The notes below the pieces were generated by a model. It was given only the letters and a program-made list of their open reading frames with translations, did no database searches and was not told the origin of the DNA. Below, piece by piece: positions 26,530 to 34,688 of a stretch of 64,000 bases of DNA. Source of the DNA: Halobacteriovoraceae bacterium (GTDB lineage: Bacteria > Bdellovibrionota > Bacteriovoracia > Bacteriovoracales > Bacteriovoracaceae). The stretch lies in the NCBI GenBank assembly GCA_002711995.1, contig PASN01000006.1, forward strand, positions 2,017 through 66,016. Reading direction: 5' to 3'. Position numbers and translations under genes: made by a program. Position 1 is the first letter of the stretch. Every line of letters begins with the position of its first letter.

Positions 26530-26892
26530 TTAATCCAAGTGAAGAATTTCTTGAACCTTGTATTCACCTTGCTTATTTTTCACAAGTTTTAAAGATTGAG
26601 TTTCGCCTTTCTCATCAGTGAGCCTAACAAGTACAAAACCTTTGACCAGCTTCGAGTCGGTTATCTTTACTTTGTATTTTCTTTTCTTTTTTGATCTTTT
26701 TTTAAAGTAACGATCAATTAGGTCGTTCTTGTTTAGCTTTATGTAAAGGTCTTTTGAAACGTACTTTCTCAATTCCTCTTTGTTGTGTGAGTCAAGAGAG
26801 TTCATGTAGCCTAGAGCAACATCTTGAATATTGCTTTTGGCAAATGCCTGAAAGGAAATGAACAATATTATAATTTTCGTAAAAAAGGACAT
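26530..26892 (-). CDS. small exported NTF2-like protein
   Basis: 120 residues from the ATG at 26892, which opens a signal peptide (MSFFTKIIILFISFQAFA) and has AAAGGA upstream; 16 earlier in-frame codons look like overlap with the previous gene. The mature part (VALGYMNSLDSHNKEELRKY, then a very basic RSKKKRKYKVK and the strands LVRLTDEKGE, SLKLVKNKQGEYK) resembles NTF2-like/DUF4878-type folds. It overlaps the 3' end of the amidase gene by 25 bp, so the two are probably translationally coupled. Confidence 0.6.
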   Translation of the reverse strand: MSFFTKIIILFISFQAFAKSNIQDVALGYMNSLDSHNKEELRKYVSKDLYIKLNKNDLIDRYFKKRSKKKRKYKVKITDSKLVKGFVLVRLTDEKGETQSLKLVKNKQGEYKVQEILHLD

Positions 26893-28565
26893 ACCGTTTC
26901 CTTTGGAGAGATATCCAAGGTGAAGTCGAATTCTGGACATTCCTCTTTTGTAAGCTCATAAAGCTTTTGCATTTTAAGATACACCGTTCCTGGACAGTAG
27001 GTGCCAGCATATCTTTTACCCTTCTCATAATTTCGCTTTATCTTGATATAGTTGTGGTCTGTTATTTTTGTAAGGTTAGGGTGTTCATCTCGTCTTAGCT
27101 GACAAATTAGCTTTGCGCTAGATCTCAATGCATCAGTTGAGGGGAACCTTGGAGGGCCGTCAGATGGATAGCCTGTAGGGTTTAGCGCGTTGTTAACTAT
27201 GTCCGGGGCGTAGTTGCCTATAACCAGAACTCCGACACTGGTGAGGTTCGCGCTGGCAATCCCTTTGTTTAAGTTTTTCTGGTAGGTTCTTTGCGCTCTA
27301 TAGTCTTGCACGTCAATTATGTGCGAAGGGTCTTTGTCGGTGTTGAGCCCGCAACTTGGAGATGAATTAAATAGGGCCTTTTTTGCCTCGGGATTCATTT
27401 TATCAATATCAACATAGCCGCCTGCATGGGCCCCTTTCATATCTTTTGGGCGTCCTCTGTACACTTTGGGGAGTTCTTTTCCTTCACCTTCATATTCTGC
27501 GCTTACCACATAGTTGTAAGCAATCATGTACCAAGGAGAGGCCTTTCCGTTTTTATCAACAGAATCCTCATGGGCGACAACCTGAATATTATGAATTAAT
27601 TGGGGAGAGGCCGTGTTTTGTGTTTCTGAGTGATGTATTACTACAGTGTCGACCACGTTAGGGTTTCTTTTGCAATAGCTAGCAGCGTGGTTGATATTTT
27701 TATAGTCATAGTCGCGAATTTTTATTCTTCCCCCGCTAGACGGTGGGTTTGCATGGCTATACAAATAGTCATGATCCAATATGTCCGAAATGTCTTTTAA
27801 AGTGGCATCCAGCACCGGCCTAAGATTCTCTTGAGTTCCGCAAGCAAGTTGGTGGAACTTAGGCCCTAGGTCTTTGGAAGAACAAACATACTTATAATCA
27901 TCTAGGGACTGGAGCAGAAGGTCCTTTGCGGACTTTTCCACTTCTTTGTGAAGCTCTTCTATGTTTTTCTTTAAGTGGATGATTAATTGTTTAGAGTCGG
28001 TCAATGAATCGTCCACAAGCTCTTGATGAGCATTTTTGAATAGTCTCGCCGTTTTGTCGGCGCTTTCTCCAAGTGAGCTATCTGTAGGGTAGGAGTCAAG
28101 AAGCTGAGCGGTTTTTGTGTCCCATTCATCAAGCGCGTGTTTGTCTTCAAGGTTTTTAAATAAGTAAGGACGTTTAACTTGTAAGTCTTTCCATTTGTGA
28201 ACAACTTCTTGATAAGATACTCTGTGTGGCTCTTTTATAAAGGGAAGCCACTTCCAAAAGTTGTAACTCCTGAAGTTCTGATTCTCTAAAAGAAATGACT
28301 CCAGGTTAGGATCAATATGCTTCATACTCTCAAGAAGCGAAAGAAGTTCAGGATCCTTTGAAAGCTTTACGCCTAGTTTATCTGACTCATTTGCCGCCGA
28401 GATTAGAGCAAGAACCATCTTTTTGTTCATGCGATCCACAGACTTTTCAAAATTGTCTACAGTTAATTCTTTGTGAATAAAGCCTAAGAGAGACTTACAG
28501 GTATCCGAAGCATTCATGGAAAATGCGCCAAGTGATATGAATATAGTGATCATTAAAGCTTTCAC
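26868..28565 (-). CDS. exported N-acetylmuramoyl-L-alanine amidase (Amidase_2/PGRP type)
   Basis: 565 residues, GTG start, signal peptide about 1-19. Residues about 20-290 are helical with no known domain. The Amidase_2 domain spans about 300-540: VVIHHSETQN carries the first zinc His, YNYVVSAEY and AHAGGYVDID the substrate cleft, and SVGVLVIGNYAP and DHNYIK the later conserved blocks, where the other zinc ligands should lie. It should cleave the amide between muramic acid and the stem peptide in the periplasm or in another cell's wall. The long N-terminal extension is unusual and may target or inhibit the enzyme. Confidence 0.8.
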   Translation of the reverse strand: MKALMITIFISLGAFSMNASDTCKSLLGFIHKELTVDNFEKSVDRMNKKMVLALISAANESDKLGVKLSKDPELLSLLESMKHIDPNLESFLLENQNFRSYNFWKWLPFIKEPHRVSYQEVVHKWKDLQVKRPYLFKNLEDKHALDEWDTKTAQLLDSYPTDSSLGESADKTARLFKNAHQELVDDSLTDSKQLIIHLKKNIEELHKEVEKSAKDLLLQSLDDYKYVCSSKDLGPKFHQLACGTQENLRPVLDATLKDISDILDHDYLYSHANPPSSGGRIKIRDYDYKNINHAASYCKRNPNVVDTVVIHHSETQNTASPQLIHNIQVVAHEDSVDKNGKASPWYMIAYNYVVSAEYEGEGKELPKVYRGRPKDMKGAHAGGYVDIDKMNPEAKKALFNSSPSCGLNTDKDPSHIIDVQDYRAQRTYQKNLNKGIASANLTSVGVLVIGNYAPDIVNNALNPTGYPSDGPPRFPSTDALRSSAKLICQLRRDEHPNLTKITDHNYIKIKRNYEKGKRYAGTYCPGTVYLKMQKLYELTKEECPEFDFTLDISPKETVCPFLRKL

Positions 28566-28704
28566 AGTTAACCAATCGGAATAAACATTAAAAAAGTTGA
28601 GTGATTTTGACCGATAATTTTATTGTAATTTTAGTTACTTAGTACTCTCGTAGGCCACAGTTTATTAAACTATAAATCTAGGCCAAGCTAAGACAACCAG
28701 ACCA

Positions 28705-28896
28705 TCAGGGGTTAATCCTGCTGTACACATTCCGGCCATGCAGGAGCATTTGTTCATGCTCCGGAATCATGACTATTTTATTTTTATCAATATCAGAGTC
28801 CTGTAGAGAAGTGGAGTTTATATCAACGGAACTCTTTCCACAGCCGAGCAGACTTATAAGCAAAATTATTAACTTTGTAGACTTTATTATGCTCAT
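28705..28896 (-). CDS. small lipoprotein of unknown function
   Basis: 63 residues. A strong AGGAG lies eight bases before the ATG, and the N terminus is a lipoprotein signal with lipobox SLLGC followed by GKSSVD. The remaining 40 residues are polar and acidic, with no recognised domain. It begins 64 bp after the BspA-like gene on the same strand and may share its transcript. The GCGKSS sequence after the lipobox resembles the start of that neighbour (SCGKSSG), so it could be a remnant of a duplicated copy. Confidence 0.5.
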   Translation of the reverse strand: MSIIKSTKLIILLISLLGCGKSSVDINSTSLQDSDIDKNKIVMIPEHEQMLLHGRNVYSRINP

Positions 28897-28959
28897 TTAG
28901 ATATTCTCCTAGTGGCCCTTCTATATAATTTGGGCACTTCGTTATAGAGTAAGTAAAAA

Positions 28960-30336
28960 TTAGGGCATTCCGTCTGAAATTGTCCAACTTCTGGTCTCAA
29001 GTGCGGCCTTCGCATTATCCCCGTCGACAGTCGCAGTTGTCGCATCACCAGCATCAATTGTGAGACTGTCTGGTGCAGTTGCATTGAGTGCAATTAGAAG
29101 GTTGTCGTAATTTGAGGAGGACAAGTTATTAGCTCCTTGAAAAAAACCTGAGATGTTAGTTAAGCTGGAAAAATCCCAAAGTGACATGTCTGGATCTGCC
29201 GAGGTGGCACCAGAAAACATGAAGCTCATATTTTGCATGTTAGAGGTGTCCCAATTGGAAACATCTGGGTTGGCAGATGTTGCATTTAAGAACATCCCCG
29301 AAGGGTTGGTGATATTGGACGTATTCCAATTGCTAATGTCGGGGTTTGCTAATGGCGCGTATCCAAACATTTGATACGTGTTGGTAAGCTTATCTGTTTT
29401 CCAACTTGAGGTATTAGGGTTTGCTATGTCTGCGTTATAAAACATGCGATACATTGTCCTTACGTTTGATACATCCCAGTTTGTAGTATTTGGACTGGCA
29501 GCATCTGATTGATAAAACATGTTGTCCATATTAGTTACACGATGTGTATTCCAATTAGTGGTGTTAGGAACAGCGCTGGAGGAGTTATAAAACATATATG
29601 ACATATTTTTTACATTTGAAGTGTCTCCGCCATCGACCGTGACTAGGTTTGAACAGCCTCTGAAAGCATCTTGAAAGTCCCTCCAGCCAACAGTTCCGAG
29701 CTCAGGCACTGCTATAATCTTGCTTGTTTCTCCTGATATATCAAATTCAACTGATTCCACTAGGCCTGTTAGAGTGATGTTGTAATCCCCAGGAGCAAGA
29801 TATGTGTGGTTTTTATCAGTGTCTCCATATGAGGTTACTTCTGCTGTGGTACCATCTCCCCAGTCTACCGTGAAATCATACCTGTAGAGGTTGTTCAAAG
29901 GCAAAGTTACATCCAAGTCTCCTCCTGGAATTGTCCATGTCATTACAAATGGAACCACATCACGAATATTGGTTCTAACTCTTAGTGGCTCCGAAGTGTA
30001 AGCACCATCTGTAATTGTGTAGTGGAAATCACCGGTACTAAATGTCTCTATTGGAGTCAGACCAACCACGCACTCAAACAAGGGGCATGAGCAAGGAGTT
30101 GTGATTATTACATTTGAAAGTTCGCTGACTTCGCATGAGTCGGGAAAAACTCCCAACTCGTGGGGGAGTGAAATAAATTGTTCATATCCTTTTATTAAAG
30201 TCACCTCTGAATTAATCTCCAGTTGGGAGACTGAATTCGGTGAGAGGGAGGGGCTGCTGGAAGTGCCAGAAGACTTTCCACAACTTATAAGTAGTACATT
30301 TAAAATGGAGATTGAAATCGTTTTCAATTTTTTCAT
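28960..30336 (-). CDS. BspA-like surface lipoprotein with PKD-like domain
   Basis: 458 residues from the ATG at 30336, where a lipoprotein signal begins (LLISC then GKSSG). Residues about 130-190 contain a PKD-like domain with the tell-tale YDFTVDWGDGTTAEV. From about 205 to 400 there are repeats of about 23 residues of the DUF285/BspA type, for example NTTNWDVSNVRTMYRMF and NPDVSNWDTSNMQNMSFMF. It ends in DGMP. Such proteins lie on the cell surface and mediate adhesion in other bacteria. It is a tandem paralogue of the broken gene upstream. Confidence 0.85.
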   Translation of the reverse strand: MKKLKTISISILNVLLISCGKSSGTSSSPSLSPNSVSQLEINSEVTLIKGYEQFISLPHELGVFPDSCEVSELSNVIITTPCSCPLFECVVGLTPIETFSTGDFHYTITDGAYTSEPLRVRTNIRDVVPFVMTWTIPGGDLDVTLPLNNLYRYDFTVDWGDGTTAEVTSYGDTDKNHTYLAPGDYNITLTGLVESVEFDISGETSKIIAVPELGTVGWRDFQDAFRGCSNLVTVDGGDTSNVKNMSYMFYNSSSAVPNTTNWNTHRVTNMDNMFYQSDAASPNTTNWDVSNVRTMYRMFYNADIANPNTSSWKTDKLTNTYQMFGYAPLANPDISNWNTSNITNPSGMFLNATSANPDVSNWDTSNMQNMSFMFSGATSADPDMSLWDFSSLTNISGFFQGANNLSSSNYDNLLIALNATAPDSLTIDAGDATTATVDGDNAKAALETRSWTISDGMP

Positions 30337-30337
30337 A

Positions 30338-31642
30338 TTAAGGCATCCCATCTGTTATTGTCCATCCTCTGGCCTCTAATGCAGCCTTCGCATTATCTCC
30401 ATCAGCAGTCGTGGTAGTCGCATCACCCACATCAATTGTAAGGTTGTCTCTTGCTGTGGCGTTGAGACTAACTAGGAGGGCATCATAGTTTTCAGAGGAT
30501 AAATTATTTGCATTAAGCATAAAGTCTTCAATATTAGTTACAAGGCTAAAGTCCCAGTTACTTGTGTCTGGATTCGCTTGGGCGGCATACCCAAACATTC
30601 CTTCTGCTTCAAATAGGCTTTGTGTGTTCCACCCACTGACATCAGGGTTAGCTACTAGAGCACCATAAAACATGAAATTAGATCTAAGTAGACTTTCTGT
30701 ATTCCAGTTTTGAGTATCTGGGGTGGCGACTGTAGCGTCATTAAACATTTGACTCATGTCCACCACATGTGAAACATCCCAATTGCTTGTATCTGGGTTT
30801 GCTACATCGGTATCACGAAACATGGAAACCATTCTGGTGACTCTTGAGGTATTCCATGAGCTCGTGTTGGGGTCAGCATTTAAAGCTCCGTAAAACATGT
30901 AATTCATATCTTCAACGTTTGACGTATCGCCTCCTTCTAATGTCGTAAGGTTCGTGCAACTCCTAAAGGCATCCCGTAAAATTCTCCAGCCGACTGTTCC
31001 AAGTTCTGAGACAGAAATTAATTTGTCACTAACTAGTGTTGCACTAAGTTTTATTGCCTCAATATGACCTGACATTGTAATGACGTAGTCTCCGGCGGAA
31101 GCGTATGTATGATCAATGTCGGGGTCGTTAAAGGCCGTAATCTCTGAACTAGAGCCGTCACCCCAATCTACAGTAAAGTCATATCTGCCACCTATTACAA
31201 GTGGTAATGAAAAATCCAAGTCTCCACCGGGTATTCTCCAAGTTTAAACAAATGGAACAACATCACTAATCTTAACTGATGTTCTATGAGTTTCTGTTAA
31301 TGTGTTATTTGATAGAGTGTAGGTGAAGTTTCCACTGGTTTTTGAGTTCATTGGTGTCACTCCAACCTTGCAGGATCCCGAGCTACAGTCGCAAGGAGTT
31401 GTGACTTCCACGTTCCAGATTTCCGAGATTTCACATGAATCGGGTGGAGAAAATACATTAAAACCACCTGCATTATAAGGCAGAGATACGGTCTGCTCAT
31501 ATCCCTTTATTAGTGTCACTTCGGATGAAATTGGATGCTGGCTAGTAAAGGTGTTTGAGTTGAGTTTTGGACTGGATGAACCACTAGATCCGCCACAGCT
31601 GGCGAAAATAGTCACACTCAATAAAATAAAAAATACGTTCAA
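30338..31642 (-). pseudogene. BspA-like surface lipoprotein gene interrupted by an in-frame stop
   Basis: Two open stretches (31642-31244 and 31219-30338) are in the same frame and separated by one TAA at 31244-31246. The first has a lipoprotein signal (IFASCGGSSG) and the N-terminal domain, and the second the PKD-like domain (YDFTVDWGDGSSSEI) and DUF285 repeats. The intact paralogue reads VVPFVMTWTIPGGDLD where this reads VVPFV, stop, TWRIPGGDLD, so the stop replaces a Met codon and nothing else is lost. The start is TTG with GGTGG nearby. This is a recent nonsense mutation, a sequencing error, or a phase-variable or read-through case. Confidence 0.85.
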
Positions 31643-31745
31643 CTTCCACCACCTAATAAGAAAAACTTAATTAATATTCGGTGAAAGAGTAATAAAACTT
31701 GAGAGTTATACTTACTTTAAGTTGTAAGTTTATGATTTTACGAGG

Positions 31746-32102
31746 CTACTCACCAAGGTCGATGGTTACATTCTCGTAATGCATTTTTTCAAGATAATCG
31801 ATCTCAATAATTGCATCTTTGTGGTGGCGGCCGGATCTGTCTTCCCAGCTGTCATAAACCAATTGGCCTTTAAGAAATACTTTGTCGCCTTTTTTAAGCA
31901 TTGATTTGTAGGTCTCAGCGAGCTTTCCAAACTTTCTGCACTTGTGCCAGTAGGTCTTTGGCTTTTTATCTTTTGGATCGGTAGGGCGCAATCTCTCGTG
32001 ACTTCCTACTGAGAGGTTGATCACGGGAGTTTGAGATTTAGTGTATTTAAGATCTGGGTCTGCACCTAAATGTCCCACAATAATAATCTGAGAAAAGCTC
32101 AT
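31746..32102 (-). CDS. ssb: single-stranded DNA-binding protein, short form
   Basis: 118 residues. The OB-fold blocks of SSB are present: QIIIVGHLGADPDLKYTKSQ, YWHKCRKFGKLAE, KGDKVFLKGQLVYDSWEDR and KDAIIEIDYLEKM. The protein stops at the end of the OB fold and lacks the flexible tail and the acidic C-terminal tip of E. coli SSB. It may therefore be a special-purpose paralogue. It is the last gene of the methyltransferase/ABC exporter run, nine bases after the permease. Confidence 0.85.
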   Translation of the reverse strand: MSFSQIIIVGHLGADPDLKYTKSQTPVINLSVGSHERLRPTDPKDKKPKTYWHKCRKFGKLAETYKSMLKKGDKVFLKGQLVYDSWEDRSGRHHKDAIIEIDYLEKMHYENVTIDLGE

Positions 32103-32110
32103 AATATTTC

Positions 32111-32899
32111 CTAGCTTGAAGCGCTTGAGTAGTTTCTAAGTCCTAGACGCCATATAACTTGAACCAATAGAAAAAAACAAGTGGTTACCCCAAAAATTAC
32201 TCCCAGAAGGTGCCATTGATTGTCCTCCATGAGAAACCTGGCCGGGAATGAGGCCATAACCGCAAAAGGCAGCAAGAATATAAAAACCTTTCTCACAACT
32301 CCTTTGTAAATCCTATCAGGCCTCTCCATAACATGGGATACAGAGAAAAAGAGATCGCCGTAACCTCTTGGAGATTGGGTCCAAAATACGGCAAGAAGAA
32401 AAATAAGGTTTAAAAGGAAGTATAGAAAAGTTCCATTTATTAATAAGAGTAAGTAAATCACCACTTTTATTGGTTCAAGCGGGGCGGGATAGTTTGTTAA
32501 TGCCCAAACAACAAGAGAGCCCGCTATAAGAAGGTTCAGAAACGAATTTGCGGCAAAGTCCTTCAGGCTTAAAAAGAAAAGCGTGGACACTGGTTTAACT
32601 AAGTAATAATCAAGATCACCGCGATTAATATAAATTGGAAGCCACCAGCAGTTGGTGGAGAATACTGTCATATGAAGCGCATCAATGAATATATAAGAAA
32701 CAATAAAGACCCGCATCTGTTCCAAGTCCCAGCCAGCAAGGATAGGTGTGTGAAGATAGATGATGTGGAAAAAAGCAAACTGGACAGCGTAAAAGAATAT
32801 GTCCATGACGACTCTAAAGAAGAAATCTACCCTAAACTCCATGGCCTTGGAGAAAGAAAATCTTAGAAAATGAGCGTAGAGTCTAAGATATCTGCTCAT
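32111..32899 (-). CDS. ABC-2 type permease subunit (COG3694-like)
   Basis: 262 residues with about six transmembrane segments and the soluble ends expected of ABC-2 permeases. Blocks such as INRGDLDYYLVKPVSTLFF and ATLFLPFAVMASFPARFL recall the conserved RGDLDxxLxxP and late PAxFL motifs of the COG3694/COG4587 pair. The start overlaps the preceding permease by four bases. With the second permease and the ATPase upstream it forms a heterodimeric exporter whose substrate is unknown. Confidence 0.75.
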   Translation of the reverse strand: MSRYLRLYAHFLRFSFSKAMEFRVDFFFRVVMDIFFYAVQFAFFHIIYLHTPILAGWDLEQMRVFIVSYIFIDALHMTVFSTNCWWLPIYINRGDLDYYLVKPVSTLFFLSLKDFAANSFLNLLIAGSLVVWALTNYPAPLEPIKVVIYLLLLINGTFLYFLLNLIFLLAVFWTQSPRGYGDLFFSVSHVMERPDRIYKGVVRKVFIFLLPFAVMASFPARFLMEDNQWHLLGVIFGVTTCFFLLVQVIWRLGLRNYSSASS

Positions 32900-33699
32900 A
32901 TTCCAACACCTGTGTATCTATAGCGGCCTTTGTTCCATAAAAGTCTCGAGAAGAATAAAAAGATAAGAGTCCAAACAGTGAGCACGGCCATGTTAAAAAG
33001 AAACTCTTTTAACAAAACCTCTCCCAATAAAATCTTCATAGGGAAAGAGATCATATAAGGGAATGGTGTCAGGTTTAATATTTCCATGGACCACTCTGGG
33101 AAAAAACTAAGGGGAATAAGTGCTCCTCCTAGAAAGGAGACGGCAAACCTAATAATGACCCCAAGGCTCCAAATGTAATCGGCCCAAAAGGCGACAAGCT
33201 CTGACAATGAATTCAGGCAAAAATAGGCGATGCTGATACCAAACATCGCGATTGAAAAGTACACAAACTTTAAAAATGTCATTTCAAAAATTACATTGTC
33301 TGCAAAAGATTGGTATAGGCCTATAATCACAAAAATTTGGGCGAAGTAAAAGGCCGCTCCCGCAAAGTGGGTGATGATTTTAAAAACATAGAAATTGATA
33401 GGGTAGAGCAGGAACTTGTTTAAACTTCCTTCGTATATTTCTCTACTGATTGATCCAATTGTCTGGCCTTGCTGAATTCTAAAAACCAAAGGCACAAGAA
33501 GGTAGTAAACAATCATTCTCTCCATGGTGAAGCCATTCAGCACTTCCACATTGAGAGTTTCGAATATTGAGCTCCATAGAAAATAAGCGATGATGATAGA
33601 AAAAAGAGTTTGACCTATGAAGTTTACCCAGAAGTCCGCTCTGTAGGTCAGAGTCCTTCTAAGCTCCATGTTAAAAACATGAATTGGCCAATAACTCAC
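32896..33699 (-). CDS. ABC-2 type permease subunit (COG4587-like)
   Basis: 267 residues, about six transmembrane segments. Near the N terminus, MERMIVYYLLVPLVFRIQ is followed by SISREIYEGSLNKFLLYPIN, the family's EI.EGSL.KFLL.P motif. It overlaps the ATPase gene by four bases (ATGA coupling) and the next permease by four. Together these make the second half of the transmembrane channel. Confidence 0.8.
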   Translation of the reverse strand: MSYWPIHVFNMELRRTLTYRADFWVNFIGQTLFSIIIAYFLWSSIFETLNVEVLNGFTMERMIVYYLLVPLVFRIQQGQTIGSISREIYEGSLNKFLLYPINFYVFKIITHFAGAAFYFAQIFVIIGLYQSFADNVIFEMTFLKFVYFSIAMFGISIAYFCLNSLSELVAFWADYIWSLGVIIRFAVSFLGGALIPLSFFPEWSMEILNLTPFPYMISFPMKILLGEVLLKEFLFNMAVLTVWTLIFLFFSRLLWNKGRYRYTGVGI

Positions 33700-34688
33700 G
33701 CCTCTTTCCCTTTGCTCATAATATGTTCGATGACGTCGCCAATCTCTTCTTCAGAGATATTCAAGTCTTCTATTTTTAAGTAATGAATCAGATAGCTTGC
33801 CGCCTCCATAACCTTCTCTCTAGGGGAGCGCACAATTATTTTTCCATTGTCGTTTATTTCAATCTCTCCAAGAGATTTTGGAAACTTTCTCGCTTCTTCG
33901 GAGGCATCTATAGTTGGAGCTGCCTGCGCGGTAACTAATTTGCTTTGAGCGTATTTTTGATGAACTTGTTTAATTCCACCATCATAAACAAACTCGCCCT
34001 CTTTCATGATTATAATTCGATCACAAAGATCTTCAATGTCATCCATATAGTGGGAGGTGAGAATCATTATTGGATTAAACTCTTTTCGATATTCTTTTAT
34101 AAATCGTCTAACTGCCTTCTGGGCAGACAAGTCCAAACCGATAGTGGGTTCATCCAAAAATACAACCTTTGGTTGATGAAGAAGAGCTGCGATAAGTTCA
34201 ACCTTCATTCTTTCGCCGAGGCTCAGTTTTCTCACTTGAACGTTAAGCTCTTTTTCAATCCCAAGACTTTCAGATAAATAAGCGAGACGCTTTTTAAATT
34301 CTGCTTCTGGAATCTGGTAAATTTCTTTTAAAAGCAAAAATCCGTCAGCTGCGGGAAGATCCCACCAAAGCTGGGCTTTTTGTCCCATAATTAAAGACAT
34401 TTGTTGGCGGTAGCGATTGTCCCTCTCCCATGGATCAAAGCCAAGCACGCTCACCTTGCCCGAAGTGGGGTGGATGATGCCAGAGAGAATTTTGGTAAGG
34501 GTTGTTTTCCCCGCGCCATTTGAGCCTATAAGCCCCAGGATCTCACCTTGTTTGATTTCAAGGTCAATGTTTTTTATAGCGTCTTTGATTATGTATTCTC
34601 TGTTAAATAGAGAGCTGATAGAGCCTCTAAGGCCCGGCCTTTTCTTGTGAACTTTAAACTGCTTTGACAGGCCTTCAACTTTAATCAT
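33696..34688 (-). CDS. ABC exporter ATPase (COG4586-like)
   Basis: 330 residues. Walker A GLIGSNGAGKTTLTKIL, Q loop in MSLIMGQKAQLWWDLP, signature VRKLSLGERMKVELIAAL, Walker B VVFLDEPTIGLDLSAQ and H loop LTSHYMDD are all intact. After the ATPase core comes a C-terminal domain of about 90 residues that is typical of this exporter branch. The gene starts inside the end of the methyltransferase gene (8-bp overlap) and feeds the two permeases. Confidence 0.9.
   Translation of the reverse strand: MIKVEGLSKQFKVHKKRPGLRGSISSLFNREYIIKDAIKNIDLEIKQGEILGLIGSNGAGKTTLTKILSGIIHPTSGKVSVLGFDPWERDNRYRQQMSLIMGQKAQLWWDLPAADGFLLLKEIYQIPEAEFKKRLAYLSESLGIEKELNVQVRKLSLGERMKVELIAALLHQPKVVFLDEPTIGLDLSAQKAVRRFIKEYRKEFNPIMILTSHYMDDIEDLCDRIIIMKEGEFVYDGGIKQVHQKYAQSKLVTAQAAPTIDASEEARKFPKSLGEIEINDNGKIIVRSPREKVMEAASYLIHYLKIEDLNISEEEIGDVIEHIMSKGKEA

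Noticed and set aside
30101-30379. + strand frame of 92 codons across the junction of the two BspA-like genes
   Set aside because: No ribosome binding site and it lies antisense to recognisable coding sequence.
31219-31246. Stop recoded as selenocysteine or pyrrolysine in the BspA-like gene
   Set aside because: The stop is TAA, which is not used for either, and the paralogue has Met there.
28960-31642. Imperfect repeats of about 69 bp, considered as a CRISPR-like or tandem DNA array
   Set aside because: The periodicity is that of the 23-residue protein repeats (NxxNWDTSNVxNMxxMF) in coding sequence.
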